A DNA stretch of 64,000 nucleotides from Sabethes cyaneus (Eukaryota > Arthropoda > Insecta > Diptera > Culicidae), in the NCBI RefSeq assembly GCF_943734655.1, contig NC_071354.1, positions 161,531,142-161,595,141 of the forward strand. Reading direction: 5' to 3'. A program made the translations under genes and the position numbers. The notes under the pieces were generated by a model, which was given only the letters and a program-made list of their open reading frames with translations, had not been told where the DNA came from and made no database searches. Of the stretch, positions 22,355 to 33,184 are shown in pieces. The first letter of the stretch is position 1. Each line of letters starts with the position of its first letter.

Positions 22355-25025
22355 CATGTCTGAAAAGGTAAGCGGTTACAAAATCACTTGAAATTTTTCC
22401 GTTCGACACTTGTTACATTGCTACATTTAAAATTTTTCAAAAGAAAAAATTCTTGACGCGAAAAAATATCTAGCGACCATCCATATAACGAATAAATGGC
22501 AGCATTTTTTCTGTTTTAATTTTAAAGGTTGTTAAAACATAACCTTTTATTTGACCTGTAAAACTTTTTCATTTACTAAAATGTTTTCTTCAAATTTATT
22601 GTTCCACTCATTAAAAAATTGAGTTATTCCAAGCCTTAATTATTTTGAGAAATCATCTTCAGCAAAGTGGTTTGCGGTCAACTAATCCTCTTTTCAGCTT
22701 CCGGCCATTCGAGCCATATAGTCACAGTACAGTCGAAATGATTATGATGATGATTAAGGAACAGTACTATTGTTGGTTCTGCATTCGGTTTTCATTGTCA
22801 CAAACGAGCCAACCATCGTTTGTCGGGGAGGGGGAGTTGGAAAGGAATGGGCTGAGGATTTGATAATCCCAGCATTCTGTAAAGCAAACTATCACAAAAT
22901 TTAACAATGCTGCACATCGTCATCTTTTGTGTATTCCATGATATCATTTAGGATCGGAACGGATTGACAATGGTGGCGGCAGTAGCCTGAAGTAGAGTTA
23001 CACAAAGAAAGCAAGCATTTTCATTCCCGCCGGGTGGTAGTGGCACCTCCTGTTACCCTTTCTTGTAGATTCTACGGATACCAGCATAGCGATAAGAAGA
23101 CAAGGATCTCAGCGACATTACATTGCCATGGGAGGTATGAGCAAATTTATTTTAATAAAAGGAACAAACAAATGATAAGCCCTCATTTCTGTGCAGGGAC
23201 TTCACTACTGGATACTGCTGCTGCTGCTGCTGCTCCTCCACCTCTTTTTCGGTCTGGAATTTGCAAGGACATGTTGAGCTGTTGTTCACGAAACCGATTC
23301 TTTCATTGTTTCGTGGCGTTCTGGAAAATTAAAACATCATTCTTAGAAGGCTTTTTTGTCTTCGGTTTGGACAAAAAAAAGTTTTTTTTTACGGGAAACT
23401 TACATTTGAATTCCGTGACGTTTTTTGACCGTTTTTTGGAGATGTTATTCAATAGAAATGGAAATTTATTCAAAAAGTTTTTTAAACTCATGTTACTTTT
23501 TAGTACCCTTGATTTGTATTATATTTTCAAAGCACTAATCTACTGTTAGTGGTATGCATTTAAATATTATTGTTATCTTATTAGTGGTATATCATATTAC
23601 TATTTGACTTAAAAATTTCTTTCACTAATTGCTATTTTCAGAGCTGTTAATGCCATCACCACTTACATGAAGCTTAAAATCAAATATTACTTTGTCTGAA
23701 ATTGGCACATGTTTCGTTGGTGAAAAATAAGTTCGGCAGAACAGTGATTCCCACGAATGTAATGAAGAAAAAAAACTTTACGAAGCAGCACTGTTCGGAC
23801 ACGCAAACGCAAAGTTTCAAACATCCATTAAAACTGTGAAAATCATATCAGCAGAACGGCAGCCAGTCAGTGTGCAAGATGGATGTTTACTTTCGGGACA
23901 AAGTTTACTCCGCGCGGTACACAGTACACACCTTTACCTGTTACCGCGGCTTTACGTCACGTCAGGCGCGTCGGTGGGAAAGGGGAGTGAAACCCAAGTG
24001 AAAGGGAAAAGTTAGCAAGTTTTGGTTGGCTGCCACACGCTCGAAGTGCCAGCTACTGGCGGTGCTGGCGAAAATGGTTACGCTTCGTGTCACGTTGAAA
24101 GTTTTGTTAACCCTGCGCGCTGAAAGCATCAGCGAAAAGAGTGTAAGCGTACATGTTAGCTGCTCCGTGCTGTGGCTGCTGTTTTTGAAAGAATGGGTGA
24201 AATTTATTTCAATTTGAAGGGGCAATTTAAGTACACATCATTGTTCTTGACACTTCGGGTAGAAATTCGAAACCACCGAACTTACGGCACGCTGCTCAGT
24301 TTTACCTCAGGCTTAGAGGCCAGATTAAATTAAATACTTCTAGCTATACTAGAGTAACGGACCAGTTTTAGCTCTTTCCGACTGTTAATCTCCTGATGAT
24401 TCATGAAAATGAGCTTGATCCTTGATTACTTGCTATCCTAATGATATTGAAATTTGAACGATGAACAATATAGGTCAACAATGCGCAAGTTTTAATGTGC
24501 TTTGGTGTAGGAAATAGTCGTAAAAGCTTTGTACAATTCAAATGTCTTTATTTAATACACTACAAAGGATTAAAACTTACTTATACAGAGCAAAACTATG
24601 AGTCTACCCTAAAATGCAAAACAGTGGGCTACGTTTAACCTTTGCTTACTGAAAAGTTGCGAGTTATTGTAGCCGAAAGAGCGTGGGCAGCGAAAGGTTT
24701 AATGTTGCATAATATTTAGATGGAATATCTTATGCTCCGGGTAGCAGACTAAAAAGTTGTAAAAGAGAAAATTTCCATATACACACACTTTTTTGCTCAG
24801 ATGTTTGTAGTACTTCAATGATTTAATTTAGCGAGAAATGTTTTAAATATTTCTATTCTGAGTTACGGCGTTTTTCTTTTGATGGTGTTTTCGGTTTGGT
24901 TGTTGGTTCAATTCAATATTGAATCAGGAGTAGGTAAAGCTAAGATCATTTAAAAAATAAGAATTTAGGAATGCGTGAATTTTTTAATAATTATTTTAAT
25001 ACCACCACCACCACAAAGCACGATT
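22355..25025. other. 2.7 kb without a recognised gene
   Basis: Contains a 171-codon ORF (23034-23549) whose translation is a run of Phe/Lys-rich low-complexity sequence plus a (CTG)n tract (23215-23234). I do not regard it as a gene. A GC-richer block with many CpGs lies at 23880-24200 and could be regulatory. Confidence 0.35.
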
Positions 25026-25029
25026 GTTG

Positions 25030-25450
25030 CGCCCAGTTACGCTCACTTACGCTCAGTGGACTGTACTGCCTCATAGAAGCAGAATCTGTAAATGTCACTT
25101 ATGTAACATTTGTAGAGCTGAGTGTAATCTACAATCTTTCTTTGTATCTACGCTGTAGTGTTACTGCCTCACTGCAGCGTAGATACAAAGAAAAATTGTA
25201 GATTACACTCAGCTCTACAAATGTTACATACGTGACATTTACAGTTTTTGTTATGAGCAATCGAACGTTCATTTACTATTACAATGTTAACAGACCTTTA
25301 GTAGCAAAAATTGAAAAAAATGATGCAGAAGTCTATTCAGTAAAATTTTAGTTTATACTAAACTCTGCAAATGTTTCATACATGACTTAGAGATTTTGCT
25401 TCTATGAGGTAATATAGTCGAAAGACTGTAAGTGAGCGTTAGGGCAGCAG
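25030..25450. mobile_element. Foldback MITE with nested perfect hairpin
   Basis: The outer arms (about 25030-25115 and 25360-25450) are diverged reverse complements: 'ACGCTCACTTAC', 'CCTCATAGAAGC.GAATCT' and 'ATGT.ACATTTG.AGAG' are shared. Inside, 25086-25160 pairs with 25170-25244 nearly perfectly (72 of 75 by hand) around a 9 nt loop. The left arm sequence is therefore present three times, one copy recent and one old. Confidence 0.75.
25086..25244. repeat. 75 bp hairpin, 9 nt loop
   Basis: The left arm starts CTGTAAATGTCACTTATGTA. The right arm, reverse-complemented, starts CTGTAAATGTCACGTATGTA. Three mismatches are seen over 75 bp. The loop is TTACTGCCT (25161-25169). Confidence 0.9.
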
Positions 25451-25520
25451 CCCTATTCCTAAGGATGAAACAAAAGCAGGTATAGCAGTATATTTCTCAA
25501 GAAAAGTAAAGTATATCATT

Positions 25521-26425
25521 TATATTTTTTGAAACGATGGTTCTACAATTGATGAAGAGACGATGGTTCTACAATTGATGAAGGGCAAGGGAAAGTAATG
25601 AAGGATTTTTTTTGGAATGGGGGGAAAAGAGTGGAAATGTTGGGGGGGGGGGGGGGGGGAAATAGGTAGCTACGCTTAACAAGTTGTCGTTGTGACTCCT
25701 ACCTTTTGTCCAATGCTGGAAGGTGTATGGGTCGAACCAAGCTATAATCTGAGATTTTAACCGGATTTGAACCCACAACACCCGCCAGGGCATGTGGCTC
25801 GTTGGTACCCGGGTACCTATGAACTAATCAATTTCACAGGAATGGGGCCTTCCCCCGACACCCCGCGCTGAGATCCGCGGCTAGCACGCTGGTAGACGAA
25901 CAGCGTTCACCTGCAGCACCTTGTAAGTCGCAAGGGCCTGTATAGTGTCGTCGTCCCGCCAGTAAACACAAACTTAGATTAAGCTTCTCGGTCGGTGGTC
26001 TCACCAGTTGGTGGAGGAAGAGGCACAATTTTTGTCTAAAAATAGCCCAACCCATGTCGCTACGTTAATATGGGGGGTTGTGCAGACTCCTTTTGTCCAG
26101 CGCCTCTGTGGTTCATAGGTACACGGGTACCAACGAGCCACATGCTCTGGCGAGTGTTGTGGGTTCAAATCCGGTTATAATCTCAGATTATAGCTTGGTT
26201 CGACCCATACACTTTCCAGCATTGGACAAAAGGTAGGAGTCACAACAACTTGTTAAGCGTAGCTACCTATTACCCCCCTTCCTTTCCACTCTTCCCCCTC
26301 CATTCCAAAGAAAATCCTTCATTACTTTCCCTTACCGTCCCTTCATCAATTGTAGAACCATCGTTTCAAAAAATATTAATATATGCCTGACCGCATTTCA
26401 AGGTCATGACTAAAATCACGAGGTA
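25521..26425. mobile_element. Foldback element FB2 with unrelated core
   Basis: The left arm (25521-25825) and right arm (26110-26380) are reverse complements sharing the FB1 blocks ('GAAACGATGGTTCTACAATT', 'CTACGCTTAACAAGTTGTCG', 'AAGCTATAATCTGAGAT', 'GAGCCACATGC'). The tail 'GACCGCATTTCAAGGTCATG' matches that of FB1. A 26 bp tandem duplication (25533-25584) and an 18-base G run (25642-25659) lie in the left arm. The core, 25826-26109, is GC-richer and not found in FB1. Confidence 0.75.
25826..26109. other. Core of FB2, origin unknown
   Basis: GC-richer insert between the two arms. A 73-codon minus-strand ORF (25834-26055) covers it but has no recognised domain. It could be captured unique DNA or part of another transposon. 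Confidence 0.4.
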
Positions 26426-26670
26426 TGGTCAATATCATTCATACCCATTTCACACAAATGCTCTTCCCTCACTATTGATGACGCTTACCAGCCGGCACAT
26501 ATCTTTTTCAGGCATGGTCTTGGTCAGCCGCTTTCCCCAATTCTTCAACTGACTAAGGAGCTGGTGACTGCAACTAACATCTTCAGCTTTCGCTTTATTA
26601 GATGATATTGTTGAAATAAAATTTTTCATATTCCTTTTGCTTCAACTTTTCCTACCGCAGAATCTCAAAA

Positions 26671-26857
26671 AAAAAGCAAAACCTTGGGTATAACCGACTT
26701 TAGACATAACCCTTTATAGACAGACTTCGCAGTCGATTATTAGATTACAGGACAATTACGGTTTGTAGGACCACTGTAATGATCCTACTTATTTCACCTA
26801 CATCACCACCCAGCCAAGATTCAAACACACGACGATTGGTTTGTTAGCATCGAACTT
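26671..26857 (-). mobile_element. tRNA-derived SINE copy 4, 13 bp target duplication
   Basis: In reverse complement: 'AACAAACCAATCGTCGTGTG', 'TTTGAATCTTGGCTGGG', 'AGTAGGATCATTACAGTGG', 'AATTGTCCTGTAATCTAATA', 'CGACTGCGAAGTCTGTCTAT', and a 3' 'AAGGTTTTGCTTTTTTT' tail. CAGAATCTCAAAA is repeated exactly at 26658-26670 and 26858-26870. The first ~15 bases of the head are missing, consistent with 5' truncation at insertion. Confidence 0.85.
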
Positions 26858-27059
26858 CAGAATCTCAAAACAGAGAATTTGTAAATGATTTTTCTAAAAC
26901 AATTAAGGATTACGGGTTAGACGTTGAGCGATATCTCGTAATTTTTAGATAAGAAAACAGCGGCAACAAAACGTTCCGTTTTCCGGTCTCTAATGCAAAA
27001 AAAAAATTGAAAAAATCATAATTCGATATGATAAACTGTCTTATATCGAGGAATCCCTG

Positions 27060-27245
27060 TATACACTGATCTTAAAAATGCTTTTGATCGTATTCACTGC
27101 ATTGAGAAATTCTGCTTCGGATGTTGATCCGTTGAGGAGTCGAGTTTTAATGGCCTCATCTGCTAGCTTTGGGCTTTACCTAGCAAATCGACAACACGCT
27201 ATTAAATAAGGCTCTAATGCTTCCTGCGGTACGACGTAGACCTAT
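27060..27245 (+). mobile_element. Jockey-like RT fragment (motif A region)
   Basis: 'YTDLKNAFDRIH' (27060-27095) matches RT motif A of jockey-type elements. After a frameshift, 'FGLYLANRQHAIK' resembles the following 'WF.SYL.NRQL.VKIG' region. No flanking domains are preserved. Confidence 0.6.
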
Positions 27246-27378
27246 TTCAAAATCATTTAGATCATCATCATCATGTAGTAGCTTTCCGGCCAGTCGGATC
27301 AAATATGATGGATAGTAATGGTCCTAGATGGCAACATTGTGTAATTCCAGAGTGACTATAAAAGCAGTGCGATTTATT

Positions 27379-27470
27379 CAGCGGTTCACAACCTTTTTTT
27401 GTCCGCAAACCCCCTGCAATATTTCACAAAAAAATGAACCCCTTTGCAAAAATATGTGTAATATTTTGCT
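27379..27470 (+). repeat. hAT-like terminus (left)
   Basis: Starts CAGCGGTTCACAACCTTTTT and includes 'CCCCCTGCAATATTTCAC', the composition usual for hAT termini. The inverted partner is at 28930-29016. The flanking 8 bp do not match, so the two ends may belong to different insertions. Confidence 0.4.
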
Positions 27471-27624
27471 CAAAAACATTGACCAAAATAGGTTATCAGG
27501 AATTCTTTCTTTGAAAACCGTAAACAAATTTCGTCATCATTATCGTCCGCGTAGAGCCGAGGTGGCTCGTGATATTTCATTCGACTTATTCGACTTCATT
27601 CGACTCGATTCTGGGTCGGTAGTC

Positions 27625-27765
27625 ATCTTCGTGTATCTGCCATAGCCAGTCTCGATCGATTGCATCGTATGCTGCTTTGAAGTCAATAAGAATGTGATAT
27701 CTGGGCACGTTGTACTCCTGACATTTCTAAAGGTTCTGTTGAATGGTAAAAATTTGGTCCGTCCC
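27625..27765 (-). mobile_element. RTE-like RT fragment
   Basis: The minus strand reads 'FTIQQNL.KCQEYNVPRYHI', then 'LIDFKAAYDAIDRDWLWQI'. This is RT motif A and its lead-in, in nearly one frame. It is bounded by unrelated sequence on both sides. Confidence 0.75.
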
Positions 27766-27769
27766 TATT

Positions 27770-28380
27770 CAAATGTTTGACCAATTTTTATGATAAACTC
27801 CGTAAATACCCAACTAGCAGTTATTTTTAATATTTATTTTTAATGTCTCCGTTACCTCTGTGCTTCCTCGCACGAAAGAGCGTGCTGTTTCTTGCATAAA
27901 ATATAAGCAACTGGTTACTTTTGGTTAAATTCTTCATCGAGTGAGCTGTCACAAGAGAACTCAATCAATTTCGTTTACTCCTCTGTTCAAGGTATGCCCG
28001 ATCTACTTTCATTTATGCTCCCGAATTCCTGTTTGTATTTGGCGCTGGTGACATCAGCGATGGAGGGTCTGATTTGAGCGTCAAGCACTTCGAAGACGAA
28101 TTTCGAAGAGTGTTTATAGTCTTGGTAAACTTTCCCCCTCGATTGGTTGTACAGCTACTGCAAAATTGAAGGGATTATTAGTGTCGATTTACCAACGTTG
28201 ACTATGAGACAGGCTGCTTTGGAGTTATCGGAGCAGTCAAGCTCGCTCTTTATATGCGATCTGAGTTGAGACAGTACATCATCGCCCAAGCCAGAGTCCT
28301 ATCATTGCTGCATTGTCAAAGGGTTTCAGAGTAATCTACAATTCGACTTACTATCAATGGTTATAATTAAGAATGTACGC
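27770..28380. other. No recognised feature
   Basis: No domain or repeat was recognised in either strand. Confidence 0.4.
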
Positions 28381-28384
28381 CAGG

Positions 28385-28860
28385 TTCGTTCAAGAGTTAC
28401 TTTTTGAAATCAATAAATAGGCCTTGGAAGTCCTTGAATCCTTTAATTTTTTTCAGTATAATACGGAGCGTCATGATATGATCCACGCATGATCAGTCAG
28501 CACGGAATCTAATCCGCTACCACCAGACAGTAGCGTCAATTTTCTTCTGGGTTCAATTAAGACTTTGCAGATGATTTTGAAAGCGGTACAAAGCAGCATG
28601 CTGCTGTATCAGTAAGATGCCCTGAGTTCTCTCTCATCAGCTGGTGCGCATTTGTACCGATAATACCATCGTGCTTTGCTGGACTTCATATTTATTATTT
28701 CAGCTTCAACGACGACGCCTCAGAGTTTACGCGAATTTTTCTCAGTTCCACATCGTTGACGGGCTGCTATCTTAGCCACTTTGGCTGGCGCCTTTCAATT
28801 CCAAACTTTCGCATGACTCCACTCATCGATCATCCTCAATATTCCATCTGAAATTCAGCC
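28385..28860 (-). mobile_element. Non-LTR RT fragment, unassigned clade
   Basis: In mixed minus-strand frames, 'ICKVLIEPRRKL.LLSGGSG' near 28540 is followed by 'LTDHAWI', 'LRIILKKLKD' and 'YLLISK' near 28410. This resembles the 'RIQ..LD..LR..QAGFR..RSC.DHI.TLR.ILEQ..EF....Y..F.D' region of many non-LTR reverse transcriptases. Upstream coding is visible only as scattered identities. The clade cannot be fixed from this. Confidence 0.45.
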
Positions 28861-28929
28861 AGTGAATGCAACAATGATTCCAAACTAATTCGTATCTTAC
28901 TTGCACTCGTTTGACGCCTCTCATCTCAC

Positions 28930-29016
28930 ACATCGAATCGAATTGTCCGCCATTACTGCCAAATTTTTCACGAACCCCCTAAAACTCCTGGCGAACCCCC
29001 ATTTGGGAACCGCTGA
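28930..29016 (-). repeat. hAT-like terminus (right)
   Basis: The reverse complement begins CAGCGGTTCCCAAATGGGGG, with 'GGGGGTTCG' repeated shortly inside. It mirrors the end at 27379. The enclosed 1.6 kb contains only RT debris, so a single hAT element is uncertain. Confidence 0.4.
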
Positions 29017-29019
29017 GAT

Positions 29020-29985
29020 AGACTGATTTGAAGTATAATTATCTTACAACTAACATGTCGACAGCCCGTTAAAATATCTATTAGCTGACGTCCTCTACAT
29101 CTTTCTAGTTCCTTTCGACACTCTACTTTAGGGCTATTTTAAACTATGTAAAGAATTGCAAGCAACTAACTTACGTACAGCAGCTAATGAGCTCCAAAAT
29201 ACTAAAAAACTATTCTCGGATAAGATAGTCAATGATTTTCCTCGCTTTTAAAGTTGTTGCGTCACGTCACAAATACCCCTTTAGCCCTGTTTTCGTGCAA
29301 GACAACAGTTCCGAATAAATTCTTGCAGTATATGGATCCAAACTGGAAAAGGAAAGGATGACCTCTCACTTTTCTATGACGTTTCACTTTCAGGACATTA
29401 AATTGGACTAGATTCAATATTTAAAGAAGAAATCAGTGGAAGGAAACGGGTGGTTTTGCACTCTGGCGTACACTTCCCAAGCACAGATATTAATTTGGTA
29501 TAGGTTTAAACGTCGCTAAGAATCTACGATCTGTTGAAACGGTGGAGTTTTGTTACTTTTTTTTGTAAAAGAAAACCACACTAAACAGATGGTGTGTTTA
29601 ACTGCCTGTTAAGCCAGATAATCACGATGAAAATGTATGGGGAAATTTGACATTGAGACTTTTTATTAATATTCACCATTTAGTGATTGGAAATGAAAAT
29701 TGTAATAAAAATAACATAATTGCTACATCTATTATGAATCGATTGGTATTTAAACTATCAAAATCCGTTCATAATTGTCAGAGTTTCATCTTTTATTTTT
29801 TCGTGACACTTGCATTTTTTAAATGACAGAATAATTTACAATTAAATAAAATATGAATCAATTATTTTGACGTTCAACATGGAAACAGCGCTACTATTGA
29901 TGTAGAGTGAGAACCGCGATTGAGAAACAGTTAGACCAAAAATTGTTACCGAGAAAGCAGTGGAACCAATTAATAGCAATAAATG
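29020..29985. other. No recognised gene
   Basis: AT-rich sequence without ORFs over 60 codons and without detected repeats. Confidence 0.4.
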
Positions 29986-29989
29986 AACC

Positions 29990-30420
29990 ATAAACTTCTA
30001 AGAAACAAGTATTCAATGCCAGTAAGGATTGGTTTTACAATTTTTCCAGAGCCAATCTTGTTTGCGACGTGAAAATAAAAGCGGAATCAGCATCTGAAGA
30101 TATCACAGCCGCTTAAAACTTTCCGGCAAAGCTTGGTGAAACCATAGAAGGTTTGTATCTCGCCAACCAAATATATAATGCTGACGAAACAGGACTATTC
30201 TGGAAACGGATACCTTCCCGAACGTACCTTCAAAATAACGCATTGCTGTTGCTAGTAGCTTTAGACCTGCCAACAATATTCGAATGTTAAATTCATGATG
30301 GAAGCCTCCCTGGTGTGAAGCTTCCTCAGCTTCCGCAGTTAATGACACTATAGCTGTAAAAGTAGTCATTGGAAAAGCTTGAAAAGCTAAAAGGTATACA
30401 GAGGACTTAAGGTTCCAAAG
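29990..30420 (+). mobile_element. pogo/Tigger-type (TcMar) transposase relic
   Basis: A single frame with one stop (TAA at about 30113) reads 'FNASKDWFYNFSR' near 30012, a block with 'ESASEDITAA', 'NFPAKL', and then 'QIYNADETGLFWKRIPSRTY' near 30165. The last block is the hallmark of pogo/Tigger/jerky DDE domains; the Asp of 'NADETGL' is the first catalytic residue. Downstream identity fades. The DNA-binding domains and the second and third catalytic residues are missing. A 106-codon minus-strand ORF (30103-30423) is the shadow of this relic. Confidence 0.75.
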
Positions 30421-30429
30421 CACTGCACG

Positions 30430-31415
30430 TCACATTGGGATTAAAGTGTTAGCTGTGATTCTCAGTATACAATTCTTGGGTTAGGCTTCGTTCCTTATGC
30501 ATACCTTTTCTTGTATTAACGAGACTTTAACCGGTGTGGTCATTCGCCTCGGAGGCCTTATGCATATTTTCGCCTTGTTGGTATCCACTTATATGCTTAC
30601 GGCGTCGCGGTTAGAAAAACCAGTCAGACCAGTCACTCGGTCGATAGTCGACTACGATAGACTGGGAACGACCAACCGGGTATCATTTATTGCCTAGAGC
30701 TGTTAGATTTTTCGTTGGTTGCTAGTTGCATCACCCAAAGTTGAAAATGACGTAATGTACATAATAATACAATGTAAACAAAAGTAAAAGAGCAGCAGTG
30801 AAATGATATGCATTCTATGCAACCAAAGTCTGTTCCATCGAAGGCCTATACGTATCTAAATGGGAAAAATGTTAAAAAAGGATAAACGTAGACACACACA
30901 TTATTCCAAGATATTTCACATCATGCAAGCATTGAAAGCTACGATGCGAAAACGATGTAAATATGTATGCATATCGCAAAATGTCCTTAAGGTTTTTGTA
31001 TTTCTCACTCAATTTCTCTTGTGACGTTTACATGAAGAAGTAGCTGTTCGCAGTTTATCTTTTATACCAGAGCTTTTCCGATAATTTGATAAAATGGAAA
31101 TCATCCTGCACTCACTACGACTTTGAGCACGAACTACAAGTTCGTGAAGTTCGTGTGAAGGCAACTTAAAGAGGAAGTAAAATTTAATGAATAAAAATAT
31201 ACTGCATTCGATAACATACAACCAAAATGTAAAAATGCTAGCTTAACATGTTTTGCTTAAAACAGCATTCACCTTACGCCATTTTCACATGTTGATGTTT
31301 CTCGCTTTTAATAGTTATAAACAGCGCAACAAAATCGAAACTTTTCCATAGACTTAACCAGTTCCGCAGTTCATGGTCGTGCCAAAGGAATAGAAAGAAT
31401 AATAAAAACGATTTA
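30430..31415. other. No recognised gene
   Basis: Two 66-70 codon ORFs without motifs; no repeats seen. Confidence 0.4.
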
Positions 31416-31425
31416 CGCTCTTAAC

Positions 31426-31645
31426 CAGAGCTGCCACAAATACAAATATTTGTGCATGCATAAATTTGGGACCCATCAATTATCTCACTTGCTGTGATTG
31501 CTGGCTCTACTAATGTTCCAGAATTTTAAAGTACTCCATAAACTATTTATTTAAAAGATTAGATCGAGAAAATTAAATACTCCGGAGAAAACGGTAGGGT
31601 CCCAAATTTATGCACGCACAAATATCTGTATTTATGGCAGCTCTG
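31426..31645. mobile_element. 220 bp hAT-like MITE with perfect 8 bp target duplication
   Basis: The left end is CAGAGCTGCCACAAATACAA. The right end, reverse-complemented, is CAGAGCTGCCATAAATACAG. Similarity runs inward for about 45 bases to 'GGGACCC'. CTCTTAAC flanks the element exactly on both sides (31418-31425 and 31646-31653). An 8 bp duplication and CAG... ends are hAT characters. No ORF. Confidence 0.9.
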
Positions 31646-31869
31646 CTCTTAACAATGGGAGCTATCAAATATAGCAGAGGGTTGGGAATGACAGAATATG
31701 TGTCTAAAAATTTACACCGTCAATCATAGACCTCAACTCTTTTTATTTTCCCCCTAGTTTACCATGGAAATTATAAAGGGTTGCGTTCCATGTATGACGA
31801 AGGATTACGTCAGTCGAGCTGTTGAGTAGCAGTTATCAAACTTGTTTAATATTATTTATTAATATCTAT

Positions 31870-32010
31870 TATACAAAAATTATCTATTTTTTTGTTTGAT
31901 TATAGCCACTTTAACTGCCTAGGTCATTCGTGACTTCTGCGGGGTTGGGATTTGAACCCGACCTCAGCGTGAGAGGCGTAAATGCTAACCACTAAACCGA
32001 GATTGACCCA
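31870..32010 (-). mobile_element. tRNA-derived SINE, second family
   Basis: In reverse complement (32006 to 31937): 'CTCGGTTTAGTGGTTAGCAT' with an A box, then 'CGCCTCTCACGCTGAGGTCG' and 'GGGTTCAAATCCCAACCCCG' with a B box. After the head follow 'CACGAATGACCTAGGCAGTT' and an A-rich tail. The T stem contains a mismatch, and the sequence continues past the acceptor into a body, so this is a SINE rather than a tRNA gene. Confidence 0.6.
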
Positions 32011-32084
32011 ATCTGACTATTTGTCCTAATGAATGAAATAGTTATGGGTCATATAAGGACATTATCTAGTTGCTCTCGTAAAAC

Positions 32085-33180
32085 AATGAATTAGTATATT
32101 GAAGTTAAACAATTTATGAATTTAAACACCCCATTGAAACGTAGGCTCATAACTCTTATAGGTTCATGAGCTTCAAACAGATAGTTCCGTGGTTCTAGAT
32201 ACAAAAAATTTCTTCGACGTAACGATCTAATAGGAATATATCTGCCTAGCTGTTCTAGTAGCAAAGGGCAGTCTGCGTGATTAGATAGAAGCTTTGCAGC
32301 GAAAACAGCTTGGGCAATTCGTCGTTTCAATTTCAAAGACTAAATACTAAGAAATCGGTAGTGATTCGCACGATGGTACACTCAAAAAAATCGGCACGTC
32401 AAGTTTACGTGAAAACATAGGTAATTCTCATCCATCACACTTTTCATGTAACATTTACGTGAATTGTTGGTAACTCGCACTCATACTAACCAGTTTACGT
32501 GCGATCCCGGTAAACTTTATTAATTTTCCCATTAACTAGTACATGAAGTTCACGTAAGTTGCTGTACAGAAGTTTACATGGTTTTTCACGTGGATGCGAC
32601 GTGTCGATTTTTTTGAGTGTAGGTTTAGCAGGTCCCTCCAAGGTAGATTGAAAATTACGTAGCGGATAATTTTTTTCTGTGCCGTTTCTTTTCTATTGCA
32701 CCAATTGCGCGGAATGGACACTGAACAAAAAAAAAATATAGTTTTTAGGATCGACCATTCAAGAGAATAATAAAGCGATTTATGGAATAGAGGATCGTGA
32801 AACTTTTCGGCAATATTAAAAATAAATCTCAGTTGGCAGTTAGTTCTTGCAGTAATATTTTCATAGTGTCAATGTCTAGTAGCACTCCCAGATCTCCACA
32901 CGGAGAACGCAGTGTAGTTATTCGATCGGCGCACGCTTTCGGTGAAACGAAGCTATAGTCGTCTATAATCGTTAAACAGTGCACACCAGTTCACAAAAGT
33001 ATTCAAGTATCCCGTAGATCCACACAATCGCTTGGTACCTAATAAATTTAAAGAATTTAGTATCGCCAGCAGTCAGGTGAAAGCAAAAGCGTAATATCGT
33101 TTATAAAAATTGAGCAAAGAAGCAGACTCAAGTTGCCGCCTTGCGGGACTCTAGACCGATTGGAGAAGCAGTAGTAAACA
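32085..33180 (-). mobile_element. Jockey-like RT copy split by a 241 bp MITE
   Basis: On the minus strand, 'SNRSRVPQGGNLS' (RT motif B) lies at about 33160-33120. Frameshifted text follows ('DTLEYFCNWCALF'-like, 'FNIAEKFHDPLFHKSLYYS'). Then come 'IRYVIFNLPWRD' near 32650, the inserted MITE (32379-32619), and 'RRRIAQAVFAAKLLSNHADC' after it. The last part, to about 32091, includes 'IPIRSLRRRNFLYLEPR', the typical C-terminal tail of jockey-clade ORF2. The same tail is intact in the ORF at 54460-56100, so the two are related but distinct copies. Confidence 0.8.
32379..32619. mobile_element. 241 bp MITE with TA target duplication
   Basis: The left end is CACTCAAAAAAATCGGCACG. The right end, reverse-complemented, is CACTCAAAAAAATCGACACG. 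TA dinucleotides flank both sides (32377-32378, 32620-32621), as in Tc1/mariner-type MITEs. The interior repeats 'TTTACGTG' and 'CACGTAA' motifs several times. It inserted into the jockey-like coding sequence. Confidence 0.9.
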
Positions 33181-33184
33181 AAAT

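Noticed and set aside
23034..23549. 171-codon ORF
   Set aside because: Low-complexity translation with a short (CTG)n and poly-Phe/Lys runs; no domain and no exon signals noticed.
31937..32006. tRNA gene (Val-like) on the minus strand
   Set aside because: The T stem has a mismatch, the acceptor stem is not convincing and the sequence continues into a SINE body with an A-rich tail.
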